Shown: positions 23,783 through 36,590, counted from the stretch's first letter. The stretch is DNA of 64,000 bases from an uncultured Lachnospiraceae bacterium (GCA_910587305.1 CAJUKV010000018.1:1-64000); one strand, 5' to 3'. Notes: generated by a model from the sequence alone, not told the origin. Program-made: numbers and translations.

Positions 23783-24250
23783 TTATATTATGTATTTTTT
23801 CAGGGTGTCAAATTTGCCGGAATAGATAATTTTCAGCAGCCTGTCCAAACGGTTGAGACTGGACTTTAATGTGTCTAAGCTGATGGAGCGGGATTCTAAT
23901 GCCGTGACAAGCTCGTCCAAATCCACCACCTTAACGAATCCGTCAGGGTATATTATGACATCCGCTAAAAGATCTGTCACTATCAGACGGTTGTCGGAAG
24001 AATGATAATCAAAATCTATAATATCACAATACCAGTACAAAAGATTATCATCCGCATCACAAAATTTACTGACTTTAAAACCTTCCTTTAAAAAATAGCA
24101 GGAGGTGCCGTGATGAAGGTCTTTTTTGGGGTGAAGGGCGCGCCATGAGGTAATGATGCGCTCCTCGTCGCAGGAAAGGATGATATCGTCCTTAAGAGGA
24201 ATGCATTCTTCCGGTATAATGCGTCTGCGGTATAAAATGGGATTGATCAT
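23783..24250 (-). CDS. DUF402-family protein
   Basis: A 155-residue soluble protein. The central part 'GTSCYFLKEGFKVSKFCDAD' followed by 'LLYWYCDIIDFDY', 'LIVTDLLADVIIYPDG' and 'VKVVDLDE' matches the DUF402 beta-barrel. Some DUF402 members hydrolyse nucleoside di- or triphosphates with divalent metal, which the Asp-rich strands (D..D, DLxxDVxxxxDG) would suit. The role here is unknown. ATG 24250 follows AGGAGG. It is divergent from the atp operon and convergent with the SleB-like gene. Confidence 0.75.
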   Translation of the reverse strand: MINPILYRRRIIPEECIPLKDDIILSCDEERIITSWRALHPKKDLHHGTSCYFLKEGFKVSKFCDADDNLLYWYCDIIDFDYHSSDNRLIVTDLLADVIIYPDGFVKVVDLDELVTALESRSISLDTLKSSLNRLDRLLKIIYSGKFDTLKKYII

Positions 24251-24412
24251 AGAGCCTCCTTTACAGGAATGAAAGATTATTGAAAATTTTACTCTTAGAC
24301 AGCGGGAAAGTCAACGAATTTGAATCAATGGAAAGGCTAAAAAATTTTTTGATGATTTTCCGGGGCGAATAAATGCCGGGTAAATGGCGGAAATGAATTT
24401 TCAAACACGCTC

Positions 24413-24441
24413 TAGACAGGAAAGAAGAAAATGGGTATAAT
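24413..24441 (+). promoter_or_regulatory. Promoter of the atp operon
   Basis: TAGACA at 24413-24418, a 17-base spacer and TATAAT at 24436-24441. It lies about 120 bases upstream of atpZ, and a family B repeat occupies the leader. Confidence 0.7.
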
Positions 24442-24483
24442 TAGGATTGAGTGTAAATGGGATAAGGTACATAGAAAGGAGAG

Positions 24484-24561
24484 GTTTGGAAGTAATCTTC
24501 CGGACTTTTTATGGATGGCGGTATCGCAAGCGTTTCTTACGATAGGCAAAGGGAGAATCAT
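24484..24561 (+). repeat. Family B repeat, copy B4, in the atp leader
   Basis: TTTGGAAGTAATCTTCCGGA CTTTTTATGGATGGCGG, then TATCGCAAGCG / CTTACGATA and GGCAAAGGGAGAATCAT, ending at the GTG of atpZ. Its GGGAG (24551-24555) is the SD. Confidence 0.75.
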
Positions 24562-24867
24562 GTGAAATTTAATCGAAAAGTATATCAGGCGCTGACAATG
24601 ATAGGACAATTCGGAATCAACATGCTGGTCCCTGTTTTTCTTTGCTCCTTTCTGGGAATATTTCTGGATGGCAGGCTGGGAACAAATTTTCTGGTAATCG
24701 TATTCTTTTTTATAGGGGCGATTGCAGGAGGATATAATATTTACCGCTTTGCCAGAGGAATTTTTGCAAGTGAGAGTGAGCAGTCGGCTTACCTCCATGG
24801 AAGCGGAAAAAGCAGGGGGAATGTGGATGAAAGAAAAAATCATCAGAATAAACAGGACTCTGTTTGA
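24562..24867 (+). CDS. atpZ: AtpZ-like F0F1 accessory membrane protein
   Basis: A 101-residue protein with two membrane helices ('MIGQFGINMLVPVFLCSFLG' and 'FLVIVFFFIGAIAGGYNIYR'), typical of AtpZ/AtpQ (Pfam AtpI-like, short form). It sits first in the atp operon, as in many Firmicutes, and AtpZ with AtpI has been linked to magnesium uptake or c-ring assembly. The start is GTG 24562 behind GGGAG; the frame upstream of it is repeat B4. Its 3-prime end overlaps atpI by 41 bases in another frame. Confidence 0.7.
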   Translation: MKFNRKVYQALTMIGQFGINMLVPVFLCSFLGIFLDGRLGTNFLVIVFFFIGAIAGGYNIYRFARGIFASESEQSAYLHGSGKSRGNVDERKNHQNKQDSV

Positions 24868-25273
24868 GCTTGAGGTGGGCATTCTAATCTTTGGAGTGGC
24901 GTGCCAGTTTTTTGTGTTTTTGACAAAAGACAAAGCGGGATACTCTCTGGGGCTTTGGCTTGGGATATTGACGGCGGCCGTGAGCGCATTTCATATGTGG
25001 TGGTCTTTAGACCGGGCCCTTGATTTCCCTGAAAAAGAGGCAGTTAAGTCCTTAAGTACCCATAATATACTCAGGTACGGCTTTATTGTAGCCGTATTTG
25101 CGCTGATTGCCATAAGTGGGAAAGCCAATCCCCTGTCCGCATTTTTGGGGATTATGGGACTTAAGGCGTCAGCTTATATGCATTTTATTACCCAAAAGGT
25201 AAGCAAAAAAATTTACGGCGGGGAAGATGTTCCGGCGCCGGTCAAAGAACCTGCCGACGGGCAGGATATGTAA
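24827..25273 (+). CDS. atpI: ATP synthase protein I (AtpI-like)
   Basis: A 148-residue protein with four predicted membrane helices, e.g. 'LEVGILIFGVACQFFVFLT' and 'LWLGILTAAVSAFHMWWSL'. Position between atpZ and atpB and helix layout fit AtpI, a chaperone for c-ring assembly. Its sequence is poorly conserved in the family. ATG 24827 is preferred over ATG 24821 because AGGGGGA ends at 24820. Confidence 0.7.
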   Translation: MKEKIIRINRTLFELEVGILIFGVACQFFVFLTKDKAGYSLGLWLGILTAAVSAFHMWWSLDRALDFPEKEAVKSLSTHNILRYGFIVAVFALIAISGKANPLSAFLGIMGLKASAYMHFITQKVSKKIYGGEDVPAPVKEPADGQDM

Positions 25274-25285
25274 GGAGGTGAGGAT

Positions 25286-26008
25286 ATGGGGCAGGGAATT
25301 TTATTATCCGGCAGTACGGAAGTGGATTTTATGATTCACGGAGTCTTTTCCTATGAGCTGTTTGGCCAGACAGTGTGGATAACCACAACGCATGTGTGCG
25401 TGCTGATCGTTATGCTGATTATAATAGGTTTTTGCATAGCGGCAAACCGGGCGGTTAAACATGCCACGGAGGTGCCCGGAGCATTTCAGAATGTGATAGA
25501 GCTCATCGTGGAAATGCTGGATGGGATGATTGGCGGCGTAATGGGCAAGCAGGCGGTTAGATTTAGAAATTATATCGGAACGATCTTTATCTTTATCCTG
25601 TTTAGCAATATTTCCGGGCTTTTGGGTCTGCGCCCGCCTACTGCGGATTACGGCGTTACCTTTGCGCTTGGAATTATCACATTTACATTAATTCACTTTA
25701 ACAAGTTTAAGTACCAGAAGGTCTCCGGCGTGCTGAAGGGATTGTGTGAACCGTGGCCGATATGGGCGCCAATCAATATTATCAGCGATTTGGCGGTACC
25801 CGTGTCATTGTCGCTTCGTTTGTTCGCCAATATTTTATCGGGAACAGCGATTATGGCATTGATTTATGCACTACTCAGTAAAGTGGCAATCATATGGCCG
25901 GCGGCGCTTCACGTATATTTCGACCTGTTTTCAGGCGCAATCCAGACATATGTATTCTGTATGCTGACAATGACTTACATTACAGATGCATGTAATACCG
26001 GGGAGTAG
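25286..26008 (+). CDS. atpB: ATP synthase F0 subunit a
   Basis: A 240-residue integral membrane subunit forming the ion half-channels beside the c-ring. The essential Arg lies in helix 'VPVSLSLRLFANILSGTAIM' (conserved LRLFaN). SD AGGAGGTGAGG at 25273-25283 overlaps the atpI stop. The protein ends 'FCMLTMTYITDA', a conserved C-terminal helix. Confidence 0.93.
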   Translation: MGQGILLSGSTEVDFMIHGVFSYELFGQTVWITTTHVCVLIVMLIIIGFCIAANRAVKHATEVPGAFQNVIELIVEMLDGMIGGVMGKQAVRFRNYIGTIFIFILFSNISGLLGLRPPTADYGVTFALGIITFTLIHFNKFKYQKVSGVLKGLCEPWPIWAPINIISDLAVPVSLSLRLFANILSGTAIMALIYALLSKVAIIWPAALHVYFDLFSGAIQTYVFCMLTMTYITDACNTGE

Positions 26009-26073
26009 AAAGTTCTTCAATATGCCTTGTATAGGGCTGCCGGTGCAGGCGGGGAACAAAAACAGGTAATAAA

Positions 26074-26102
26074 TTTGTTCCGCCTTTTGGAGGCGGAACA
26101 AA
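26074..26102 (+). other. Strong intercistronic hairpin between atpB and atpE
   Basis: TTTGTTCCGCC-TTTTGGA-GGCGGAACAAA gives an 11-bp perfect stem with no T-run after it. Likely an mRNA stability or processing element upstream of the highly translated c-subunit. This role is inferred from position. Confidence 0.7.
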
Positions 26103-26119
26103 GGTTTAAAATATATTAA

Positions 26120-26416
<297 letters not shown>

Positions 26417-26552
26417 GAAAGGAATATTCTTTTGGCTGTAGCAATCTGTCCCCGACGAAGGTTTCCGGTGGAGAATCTTTAGGGAGTATTTCTGCATAGA
26501 ACCTCTGCGGAGACGGTATTGACAGTACAAATTGTGGAAAGGAGGTTTACGG

Positions 26553-27058
26553 ATGGAACCCAGATTGTTTGACCTTGACCTGCAGCTTTTGGCGGATTCG
26601 GCGCTTATGATCATTGCGGTTATGGTGCTCTTTGGCGTGGCGTCTTATTTCCTGTTTAATCCCGTAAGGGAAATGCTGGCAAAAAGACAGGCCAAAATAA
26701 AGGGCGAGCTGGACAGCGCGGCTAAGGATAAGGAAGATGCGGCCGAGCTTAAAAAGCAGTATGAAGAAAAGCTTAAGGACATCGACAGGGAAGCGGAAGA
26801 AATTTTAAGCGATGCCAGAAAACGCGCTTTGGAAAATGAGAACAAGATTGTAGCTGAGGCAAAGGAAGAAGCTGCAAGAATTATTGAAAGGGCCAAAGTG
26901 GAAGCCGAACTGGAGAAGCAAAAGGCAGCGGATGATGTGAAACGCGAGATGGTAGTGCTTGCATCCATGATGGCCGGTAAGGTGGTAAAGGCATCTATTG
27001 ATACGACCATACAGGAAAGCCTGATAAATGAGACATTGAAGGAAATAGGTGAGAGCAC

Positions 27059-27071
<13 letters not shown>
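26553..27071 (+). CDS. atpF: ATP synthase F0 subunit b
   Basis: A 172-residue stator subunit with one N-terminal membrane helix ('LMIIAVMVLFGVASYFLF', about residues 15-33), then a long charged amphipathic helix rich in Lys, Glu and Ala, ending near 'ETLKEIGEST'. Start ATG 26553 behind GGAGGT; an upstream frame adds unlikely residues. Its end overlaps atpH by 13 bases, indicating translational coupling. Confidence 0.9.
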
Positions 27072-29145
<2,074 letters not shown>

Positions 29146-29147
29146 AA

Positions 29148-29174
29148 AAATGAAAAATCAAAGATTTTTCATTT
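29148..29174 (+). other. Intercistronic hairpin between atpA and atpG
   Basis: AATGAAAAATC-AAA-GATTTTTCATT is an AT-rich perfect stem just after the atpA stop. A second inverted pair, ACAAATTT / AAATTTGT (about 29176-29202), follows. Possibly partial termination or mRNA processing. Confidence 0.55.
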
Positions 29175-29251
29175 AACAAATTTGAGCTGACGCCTAAATT
29201 TGTGCTTGTGTCCCAAGTTACGGGTGTCAGGTAGCACGGAGGTTAAGTAAT

Positions 29252-30130
29252 ATGGCTTCAATGCGTGATATAAAAAGGCGTAAGGGAAGTATTCAAAGTA
29301 CCCAGCAGATTACCAAGGCCATGAAGCTTGTTTCCACTGTTAAGCTGCAGAGAGCAAAGCAAAATGCAGAGAAATCGGGAAACTATTTCCATTGCATGTT
29401 CGATACGGTAAACTCAATCCTGAAAAAAACAGGCAGTCTGGATCATAAGTATTTAAAATCCGGCGCTTCGGGCAGGAAGGCTGTGATTGTGATCACATCC
29501 AACAGAGGATTGGCCGGAGGCTACAACTCTAATGTAATCAAGCTGATTACAAGGGGGGAGCTTGCAGGCGAGGATCTGATCATTTATGCAGTGGGTAAAA
29601 AGGGCCGGGAAGCGCTGCAAAGGCAGTATGAAGTGAGGGCCGATTATTCGGATGTGATTGAAGAGCCTGTTTATGCAGATGCAATGGTAATCAGCAGAGA
29701 TGTGCTTGAGGGATTTTCCAGAGGCGAGATTAGCGAGATTTATCTTGCGTATACGGCGTTCAAAAATACGGTTGTTCATATTCCCACTCTTTTAAAGCTT
29801 CTTCCTGTGGCAATCAATAAGGAACCGGAGGCAGCAGGAGAAGGGGAGGAAACTTCCGTAAGTGATGACAGGGCGCCTATGAATTTTGAACCGGAGGATG
29901 AGGAGGCTTTAAATCTGCTCATACCCAAGTATATAACCAGTCTGATTTATGGCGGCATGATCGAGGCGGTAGCCAGCGAGAACGGCGCCAGAATGCAGGC
30001 TATGGATTCCGCGACCAGCAATGCGGAAGAAATGATAGAAAATTTGACACTGCTGTACAACAGAGCGCGTCAGGGCTCCATTACACAGGAGCTGACAGAG
30101 ATTATTGCGGGTGCAAATGCAATTTCCTAA
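29252..30130 (+). CDS. atpG: ATP synthase F1 subunit gamma
   Basis: A 292-residue central-stalk subunit. The N-terminal coil 'MRDIKRRKGSIQSTQQITKA' and 'MKLVSTVKLQRAK' and the C-terminal coil 'GARMQAMDSATSNAEEMI' with 'LYNRARQGSITQELTEIIAG' are diagnostic. The Rossmann-like middle carries 'VVITSNRGLAGGYNSNVIK'. An acidic insert around residues 190-215 ('EPEAAGEGEETSVSDD') is within the range seen in clostridia. SD ACGGAGG. Confidence 0.95.
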   Translation: MASMRDIKRRKGSIQSTQQITKAMKLVSTVKLQRAKQNAEKSGNYFHCMFDTVNSILKKTGSLDHKYLKSGASGRKAVIVITSNRGLAGGYNSNVIKLITRGELAGEDLIIYAVGKKGREALQRQYEVRADYSDVIEEPVYADAMVISRDVLEGFSRGEISEIYLAYTAFKNTVVHIPTLLKLLPVAINKEPEAAGEGEETSVSDDRAPMNFEPEDEEALNLLIPKYITSLIYGGMIEAVASENGARMQAMDSATSNAEEMIENLTLLYNRARQGSITQELTEIIAGANAIS

Positions 30131-30238
30131 AAGCGATTCTTCTGAAATGGTGCATGTATTATTTATACCGCAAAGCGACATGTCGGGAAGTGTGAAGAAA
30201 AAGTTCTAAGGCGTCAAAAAAGCCGCCTGAGAACAATG
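30131..30238 (+). repeat. Family A repeat, copy A4, inside the atp operon
   Basis: AAGCGATTCTTCTGAAATGG, TACCGCAAAGCGACATGTCG, GGAAGTGTGAAGAAAAAG, then GTTCTAAGGCGTC / GCCGCCTGAGAAC. It begins directly at the atpG stop codon. It shares the right half of A3 followed by the left half of A1, so the modules are rearranged. Confidence 0.8.
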
Positions 30239-30239
30239 A

Positions 30240-31700
<1,461 letters not shown>

Positions 31701-31717
31701 TTACGGGGAGGAAGCAG

Positions 31718-32122
31718 ATGGCAGACAATAATTTATTTACCTTAAGAATCATTACCCCTGAGCGTGTGTTTTATGAGGGAGAGGTTTCTATGGTGGAGTT
31801 TAATACCACCGAGGGTGAAATTGGTATTTATAAAAAGCATGTTCCCACTACGGTGATCGTTAGCCCGGGCATTATGACAATCACAGAGGCGGAAGGAACA
31901 AAAGTGGCGGCGCTTCATGCCGGCTTTGCGGAAATCCTGCAGGATAAGGTGATTATTTTGGCGGAGATTATTGAGTGGCCGGAGGAAATTGACGTAGAGC
32001 GCGCCAAGGCGGCCAAAAACCGCGCCGAAGAAAGGATTCGCAGCAAGACGCCTGAGACGGATCTTATGCGCGCCGAAACAGCGTTGCAAAGGGCATTGGC
32101 GCGTATCCATGTTATAGGATGA
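31718..32122 (+). CDS. atpC: ATP synthase F1 subunit epsilon
   Basis: A 134-residue subunit with the N-terminal beta-sandwich ('LRIITPERVFYEGEVSMVEF', 'TEGEIGIYKKHVPT') and C-terminal helical hairpin ('VERAKAAKNRAEERI', 'RAETALQRALARIHV'). It couples the rotor to catalysis and can inhibit ATP hydrolysis. It is the last gene of the operon, followed by a terminator. SD GGGGAGGAAG. Confidence 0.93.
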   Translation: MADNNLFTLRIITPERVFYEGEVSMVEFNTTEGEIGIYKKHVPTTVIVSPGIMTITEAEGTKVAALHAGFAEILQDKVIILAEIIEWPEEIDVERAKAAKNRAEERIRSKTPETDLMRAETALQRALARIHVIG

Positions 32123-32209
32123 CCGATTTAATCGGACACGGAGCGCGGAGCGTGTATGTGGGCTTAGGATACAAAGGAAAAACAAGCGGTTTCCCAGGAA
32201 CCGTAACAA

Positions 32210-32242
32210 GGGGCAGGAGTTTAAGCATACTGCCCCTTTTTT
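32210..32242 (+). terminator. Terminator of the atp operon
   Basis: GGGGCAG (32210-32216) pairs with CTGCCCC (32230-32236) around a 13-base loop, followed by six T. Confidence 0.88.
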
Positions 32243-32301
32243 GCACATGAAATCCGAAAGGCGCATATGATAGTCATAAAGAAGTGAAGGAAGCTATCCA
32301 T

Positions 32302-32691
32302 ATGTATGATCGCAAAATTTTGCCCTTTTATATGACATATCCACTGCCTGTTTATTATGAGGAAGAAGATTCTATCATCAGAGATTTGGAATATATGCAG
32401 CAGATGTATCCGTCGGAGGCCAGGCGGTATCAAAAAACCATAAGCGGTATTTTGGATAAACTGGATTATGAGGGCAGCATGATTTATGACGAATACCCGG
32501 ATAAGTGGCAGGTATATAAGCTGTCCAAAGATATAGCGGATCGAATTAAAAGAGAGGAAGAAAAAGAAAATCCCGATCAGGAATTTCCTGCGGAAAAATG
32601 GCAATGGCTGGGGGATCTGGTTCAGATTCTGCTGTGCTATGAAATTTATAAAAGAAGACATAATACCAGGAAAGGAATTCTCAGGTTCTGA
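32302..32691 (+). CDS. Unknown acidic protein of about 129 residues
   Basis: A soluble, charged protein beginning 'MYDRKILPFYMTYPLPVYYE' followed by 'EEDSIIRDLEYMQQMYPSEA', then 'IYDEYPDKWQVYKLSKDIAD' and a C-terminal 'WLGDLVQILLCYEIYKRR'. It looks like a real gene (codon use like its neighbours; SD GAAGGAAG), and helices alternate with Tyr-rich turns. The general pattern resembles small Lachnospiraceae proteins annotated as hypothetical. No catalytic motif. It lies between the atp terminator and repeat D3. Confidence 0.6.
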   Translation: MYDRKILPFYMTYPLPVYYEEEDSIIRDLEYMQQMYPSEARRYQKTISGILDKLDYEGSMIYDEYPDKWQVYKLSKDIADRIKREEEKENPDQEFPAEKWQWLGDLVQILLCYEIYKRRHNTRKGILRF

Positions 32692-32761
32692 TAAATTTTT
32701 GGTTGAGGTTTTGTAGTTAAATAAGTAAAATATAGTCATGACGCCAAGTTATGGCTATATT

Positions 32762-32842
32762 TATGCACACCATACAGCGGCAATATGCCGCTAAAGCGGC
32801 GTACGAGCCGTAAAGCAGGCAGAAAGAAAACATTTCCTGTTA
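32762..32842 (+). repeat. Family D palindromic repeat, copy D3
   Basis: ATGCACACCATACAGCGGC, AATATGCCGCTAAAGCGGC, GTACGAGCCG, then GCAGGCAGAAAGAAAACATT and TCCTG. Same order as D1 and D2. Confidence 0.7.
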
Positions 32843-32886
32843 ATTGTATGAGAAGAGATTTAAGCGGAAACATGGGTGACACACTT

Positions 32887-32933
32887 ATTAGTGCAGTACC
32901 GCAGGCAAGGCCTGCAGTATGCGGGGGACAAGT
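32887..32933 (+). repeat. Family B repeat, copy B5, ending in an SD
   Basis: TTATTAGTGCAGTACC, stem GCAGGC-AAG-GCCTGC, then AGTATGCGGGGGACAAGT immediately before ATG 32934. The GGGGG at 32923-32927 is six bases from the start codon. Confidence 0.85.
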
Positions 32934-35591
32934 ATGAAAAAAGCAATCATTAAGGGTACAATAGTGAGCATTGTGTTTATTGTTACTCTGCTTGTTGTCA
33001 GTAGTATTATGAATAAGGGCAATACGGATATGACGATGGAGATGGGAAAGGCAACCTATCCGGTGATCTCGCTCGAGTACGAAGGGTTTCATATCAATGA
33101 GCTGCATGGCTATGCGGATGTGATGGAGGTAAGCCAGATGCGGGAAAGCATCACACCTCTTGGCGCCGGAAGAAATGTTGAGATGCATATCAATCCTTAT
33201 GGAAGAACGATAGAAGGGATTGAATTTGAGGTCAGAAGCCTGGACGGGAACCGTCTGATTGAAAATACGCAGATTGGGGATTTTAAACAGGAGAAAAATG
33301 AGGAGATTTCAGTATCCTTTGGTCTTAAGGATTTGATTGAAAGCAATCAGGAGTATATACTGGTTATCCTGCTTACCTTAGATGATCAGAAGGTAGTCAG
33401 ATATTATACAAGGGTTGTTAATACGGAGGAATATCATGTAGACGAAAAGCTGGAATATATCGTAGACTTTTCCAGAAGAACTTTTAATAAAGAAGACGCA
33501 AAGGAATTGACCAAATATTTGGAGTCTAACACAGAAGGAGATAATACCACTTACGGAAAAGTTACAATTCACAGCAGTTTTAAACAGGTGACATGGGGGG
33601 ACCTGGAGGTAAAAAAGGAAAGCCGGTCGGAGATTATTATTAAGGAGTTAGGGCCTGCCACAGGCAGTTTTTTAATAGAGTATTATGTGTCGATTCCGGA
33701 GACGTCTCCTTCCGGCGAGGGAGGTTCCAACATGTCCGTTCAGGACGAGGAGGCGTTAAAGGCGTTAGATCAGACACAAGAGTCTTTCCGTACGCCGGAT
33801 TCGGACGGAGAAAATAAGAAATACTACAGGGTAAAGGAATTTTACAGAGTTCGCTATACAACGGATCGAATGTATTTGCTTGATTTTGAGAGAACCATGG
33901 ATCAAATGTTTGAGGCGACGGAGGATGTGTACGCCAATAACAAAATTATGCTGGGAATTACCAGCGGGGAGATCCCCCTAAAAGAAAGCGACGGAGGAAA
34001 TGTCTTTGCCTTTGTATCAGGAAACCGTCTTTACAGTTATAATATAGTGGACAATAAAATGGTATTACTGTTCGGTTTTTATAACAAGGATAATCTGGAT
34101 GAGAGAACCCTTTACGATGGACATAAGATTAAAATTTTAAATGTGGACGAGGGAGGCAATGTAACATTTCTGGTATACGGCTATATGAGCAGAGGACGCC
34201 ATGAAGGACAAGTGGGGGTATCGGTGTACTATTATGAAAGCACGGTAAATACCGTGGAGGAGCTGGTATACATTCCCTTTGAAAACTCACAGACTCTGCT
34301 TATGGAAGAAATAGATCAGCTTTCTTACATTAACAGGAACAATATGCTGTACTTAAAATGGGGCGGCAGGATATATGGAATTAATCTTATGAGCCGCACC
34401 TGCGAGGTGGTGGTGGAAAACCTCTCTGAGGGCAGCTATAAGGTCTCCGAGAGCAACCGAATGGCAGTCTGGCAAAAAGAAGGGGATTCCTATGGGGGAA
34501 AAGAGCTGGTTCTTATGAATCTGACTACCGGAAAGCAAAAGAGTATAGCGGCAGGTATGGGGGAGGTGATTGCCCCTATTGGATTTATGGGCGAGGACTT
34601 GATTTACGGTATTGCAAGACAGAACGATATCGTAAAGGATGCTGCCGGAAATACCGTTTTTCCGATGTACTGCGTGAGAATTGAAGATGAAACGGAAGGG
34701 ATATTAATGTCCTATCAGCAGGATAACGTGTACATTACCGCCGGTGAGGTTATAGGAAACCAGATTGTCTTATCTCGGGTTGAAAAGACACCGGAAGGCG
34801 CCTATGCGGAGATTAAGGATGATCAGATCATGAATGCGGAGACGGAAGCGGAAAGCAAAAATTCCGTTGAAATAGCAGTTACGGAAAGATTTCAAAAGCT
34901 GACGCAAATTGCGGTTAAAAATACCATTGATAAGGTATCTATGAAACAGCTTACTCCCCGGGAAGTGCTGTTTGAGGGCGAAAGGAATATCGATCTTCCC
35001 GAATTAGAAGAACAGGAAGACCGGTATTACGTGTATGGTAAAAGCGGACTTGAGGGCATTTGCACCAACGAAGGGAGTGCGGTTAATTTAGCGGATGCCG
35101 TTTCAGGAGTGGTTCTTGACGAAGGCGGATATTATGTGTGGACGAAAGGGAATCGTAACCTGAGGAATCAGATTATGGCAATACAGGGAGAAACCGTAAC
35201 GGAAGATAAGGACTCTCTGGCAGTGTGCCTGGACACCATGCTTGCATACGAAGGGGTAGTGCGAAATTCCGAGTATATGTTAAACAAAGGAGAGACAGTA
35301 GTCGATATCCTGAAAGACAGTCTGCCTGATGTGCAGGTTCTGGATCTGACAGGCTGTACACTGGAGGCGGTGCTCTATTATGTGAATCAGGACATCCCGG
35401 TGCTCGTCATGTTAAATGATGGATCCGCAGTGCTCCTTGTGGGCTTTAATGAAAAAAATACGGTTGTTATGAATCCCCAGAGCACAGATGCGGAAGGTGG
35501 GACAGTTTATAAGGTTGGTATGAATGATTCCAGAGAATGGTTTGAACAGAACGGAAATTGCTTTATCACTTATATTAGAAATGAAAATTAA
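32934..35591 (+). CDS. Large membrane-anchored protein with degenerate C39-like C-terminal domain
   Basis: An 885-residue protein with one N-terminal membrane helix (about residues 7-25; 'GTIVSIVFIVTLLVVSSIMN') and a long extracytoplasmic region. A beta-sandwich-like part (about 45-250) is followed by a propeller-like region (about 340-650) with repeated strand motifs. The C-terminal 120 residues resemble a papain-like C39 fold: 'MLAYEGVVRNSEYMLNKGET' and 'LYYVNQDIPVLVMLNDGSAV' then 'LLVGFNEKNTVVMNPQS'. The catalytic Cys and the usual His (DGHxVxVxG) are not seen; Ser-Ala stands in the His place. It may be a binding or scaffold domain. No function can be assigned. Confidence 0.65.
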   Translation: MKKAIIKGTIVSIVFIVTLLVVSSIMNKGNTDMTMEMGKATYPVISLEYEGFHINELHGYADVMEVSQMRESITPLGAGRNVEMHINPYGRTIEGIEFEVRSLDGNRLIENTQIGDFKQEKNEEISVSFGLKDLIESNQEYILVILLTLDDQKVVRYYTRVVNTEEYHVDEKLEYIVDFSRRTFNKEDAKELTKYLESNTEGDNTTYGKVTIHSSFKQVTWGDLEVKKESRSEIIIKELGPATGSFLIEYYVSIPETSPSGEGGSNMSVQDEEALKALDQTQESFRTPDSDGENKKYYRVKEFYRVRYTTDRMYLLDFERTMDQMFEATEDVYANNKIMLGITSGEIPLKESDGGNVFAFVSGNRLYSYNIVDNKMVLLFGFYNKDNLDERTLYDGHKIKILNVDEGGNVTFLVYGYMSRGRHEGQVGVSVYYYESTVNTVEELVYIPFENSQTLLMEEIDQLSYINRNNMLYLKWGGRIYGINLMSRTCEVVVENLSEGSYKVSESNRMAVWQKEGDSYGGKELVLMNLTTGKQKSIAAGMGEVIAPIGFMGEDLIYGIARQNDIVKDAAGNTVFPMYCVRIEDETEGILMSYQQDNVYITAGEVIGNQIVLSRVEKTPEGAYAEIKDDQIMNAETEAESKNSVEIAVTERFQKLTQIAVKNTIDKVSMKQLTPREVLFEGERNIDLPELEEQEDRYYVYGKSGLEGICTNEGSAVNLADAVSGVVLDEGGYYVWTKGNRNLRNQIMAIQGETVTEDKDSLAVCLDTMLAYEGVVRNSEYMLNKGETVVDILKDSLPDVQVLDLTGCTLEAVLYYVNQDIPVLVMLNDGSAVLLVGFNEKNTVVMNPQSTDAEGGTVYKVGMNDSREWFEQNGNCFITYIRNEN

Positions 35592-35783
35592 AATGACGGT
35601 CTTCTCGGCTTCAAAATGCGTATTTTGCGAGGCATGATATAAGAAAAACCGCGTTTTTTGGACGTCTGCAACCAATAGTTGCGCGGGTTCAAACTAAAGT
35701 TGGTAGCGCAGTCACAGAGAAATTGCTTACAATCTTCTCATAAGGAGGTACAAGAGTGAAAGTTTTTCAATCTTTCACTCACA

Positions 35784-35871
35784 AGTTTGTGTCTGCGCTG
35801 CATCCACAAACTTGATATGTGCAAATAAAGCAAAGGTGAACTTCGTTCACCTCGCAGAAATGAGGAAAAGG
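35784..35871 (+). repeat. Family C repeat, copy C2, ending in an SD
   Basis: AAGTTTGTGTCTGCGC / CACAAACTT stem, TGATATGTGCAAATAAAGCA, then an added GGTGAAC-TTC-GTTCACC hairpin and CGCAGAAATGAGGAAAAGG directly before ATG 35872. Confidence 0.85.
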
Positions 35872-36516
35872 ATGAATATTGAAATTGCAAATCGACTTGT
35901 GAGCCTGCGCAAGAGCAACAATTTTTCTCAGGAGGCTTTGGCAGAGAAGCTGGGAATCAGCAGACAGGCGGTCAGCAAATGGGAAAGGGCGGAGGCGTCT
36001 CCCGATACCGATAATCTGATTCTTTTATCAAGGATCTACGGCATATCTCTGGATGAGCTTCTTAAAACGGAAGATGAAATTCCCGTAGCTGAAACAAAGG
36101 ATTCCTGTGAGGAGCAGGATAATGGGAGAGGGGAAATCGTAGTTCAAGAGGATGGAAGAAATTCATTTGAGAAGGATCGGGAAAGCTGTGAGGAAGAAAA
36201 GGATGAGGAAGAGGAAGAATCGAAATTAATCGGGATCCTGGAGCGCATCCCAATGCTGTGGATTGTGATATTCGTTTATCTGCTTACAGGATTTTTTTGG
36301 GGCGCATGGGGTGTAAACTATATTTTATTCCTATGGATTCCCATATGGAATTCCCTGGTGGCGGCAATTGAGAGAAAGAATGCTTATTGCTTTGCTTATC
36401 CGGTGTTTGTGACATTGGTTTATCTATGCCTGGGAACATTTTTTTATGCCTGGCATCCGGGGTGGATTGTCTATCTGACAATACCCGTTTACTATTCAAT
36501 AGCGGCTCGTATATGA
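35872..36516 (+). CDS. XRE-family regulator with C-terminal membrane domain
   Basis: A 214-residue protein. The N-terminal HTH (about residues 6-60) reads 'LVSLRKSNNFSQEALAEKLG' then 'ISRQAVSKWERAEASPDTDN', the classic Cro/C1 type with 'SRQAVSKWE' as the recognition helix. An acidic linker (about 75-125) leads to two or three hydrophobic segments ('LWIVIFVYLLTGFFWGAWGV', 'YCFAYPVFVTLVYLCLGTFF'). Membrane-tethered XRE proteins of this type are common in clostridia and may sense membrane signals. Start ATG 35872 behind the repeat-borne SD; a longer frame upstream is repeat. Confidence 0.8.
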   Translation: MNIEIANRLVSLRKSNNFSQEALAEKLGISRQAVSKWERAEASPDTDNLILLSRIYGISLDELLKTEDEIPVAETKDSCEEQDNGRGEIVVQEDGRNSFEKDRESCEEEKDEEEEESKLIGILERIPMLWIVIFVYLLTGFFWGAWGVNYILFLWIPIWNSLVAAIERKNAYCFAYPVFVTLVYLCLGTFFYAWHPGWIVYLTIPVYYSIAARI

Positions 36517-36557
36517 GAATAAAAAGCCGCTGCGCTTTGCGGGGCGGCTTACGGACA

Positions 36558-36590
36558 AAAAGGGACTGTTGCAATGACAGTCCCTTTTAA
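36558..36590. terminator. Bidirectional terminator between xre-like gene and queT
   Basis: AAAAAGGGACTGT-TGCAATG-ACAGTCCCTTTT has a 9-11 bp stem with T-runs on both strands, serving the convergent genes at 35872 and 37149. Confidence 0.85.
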
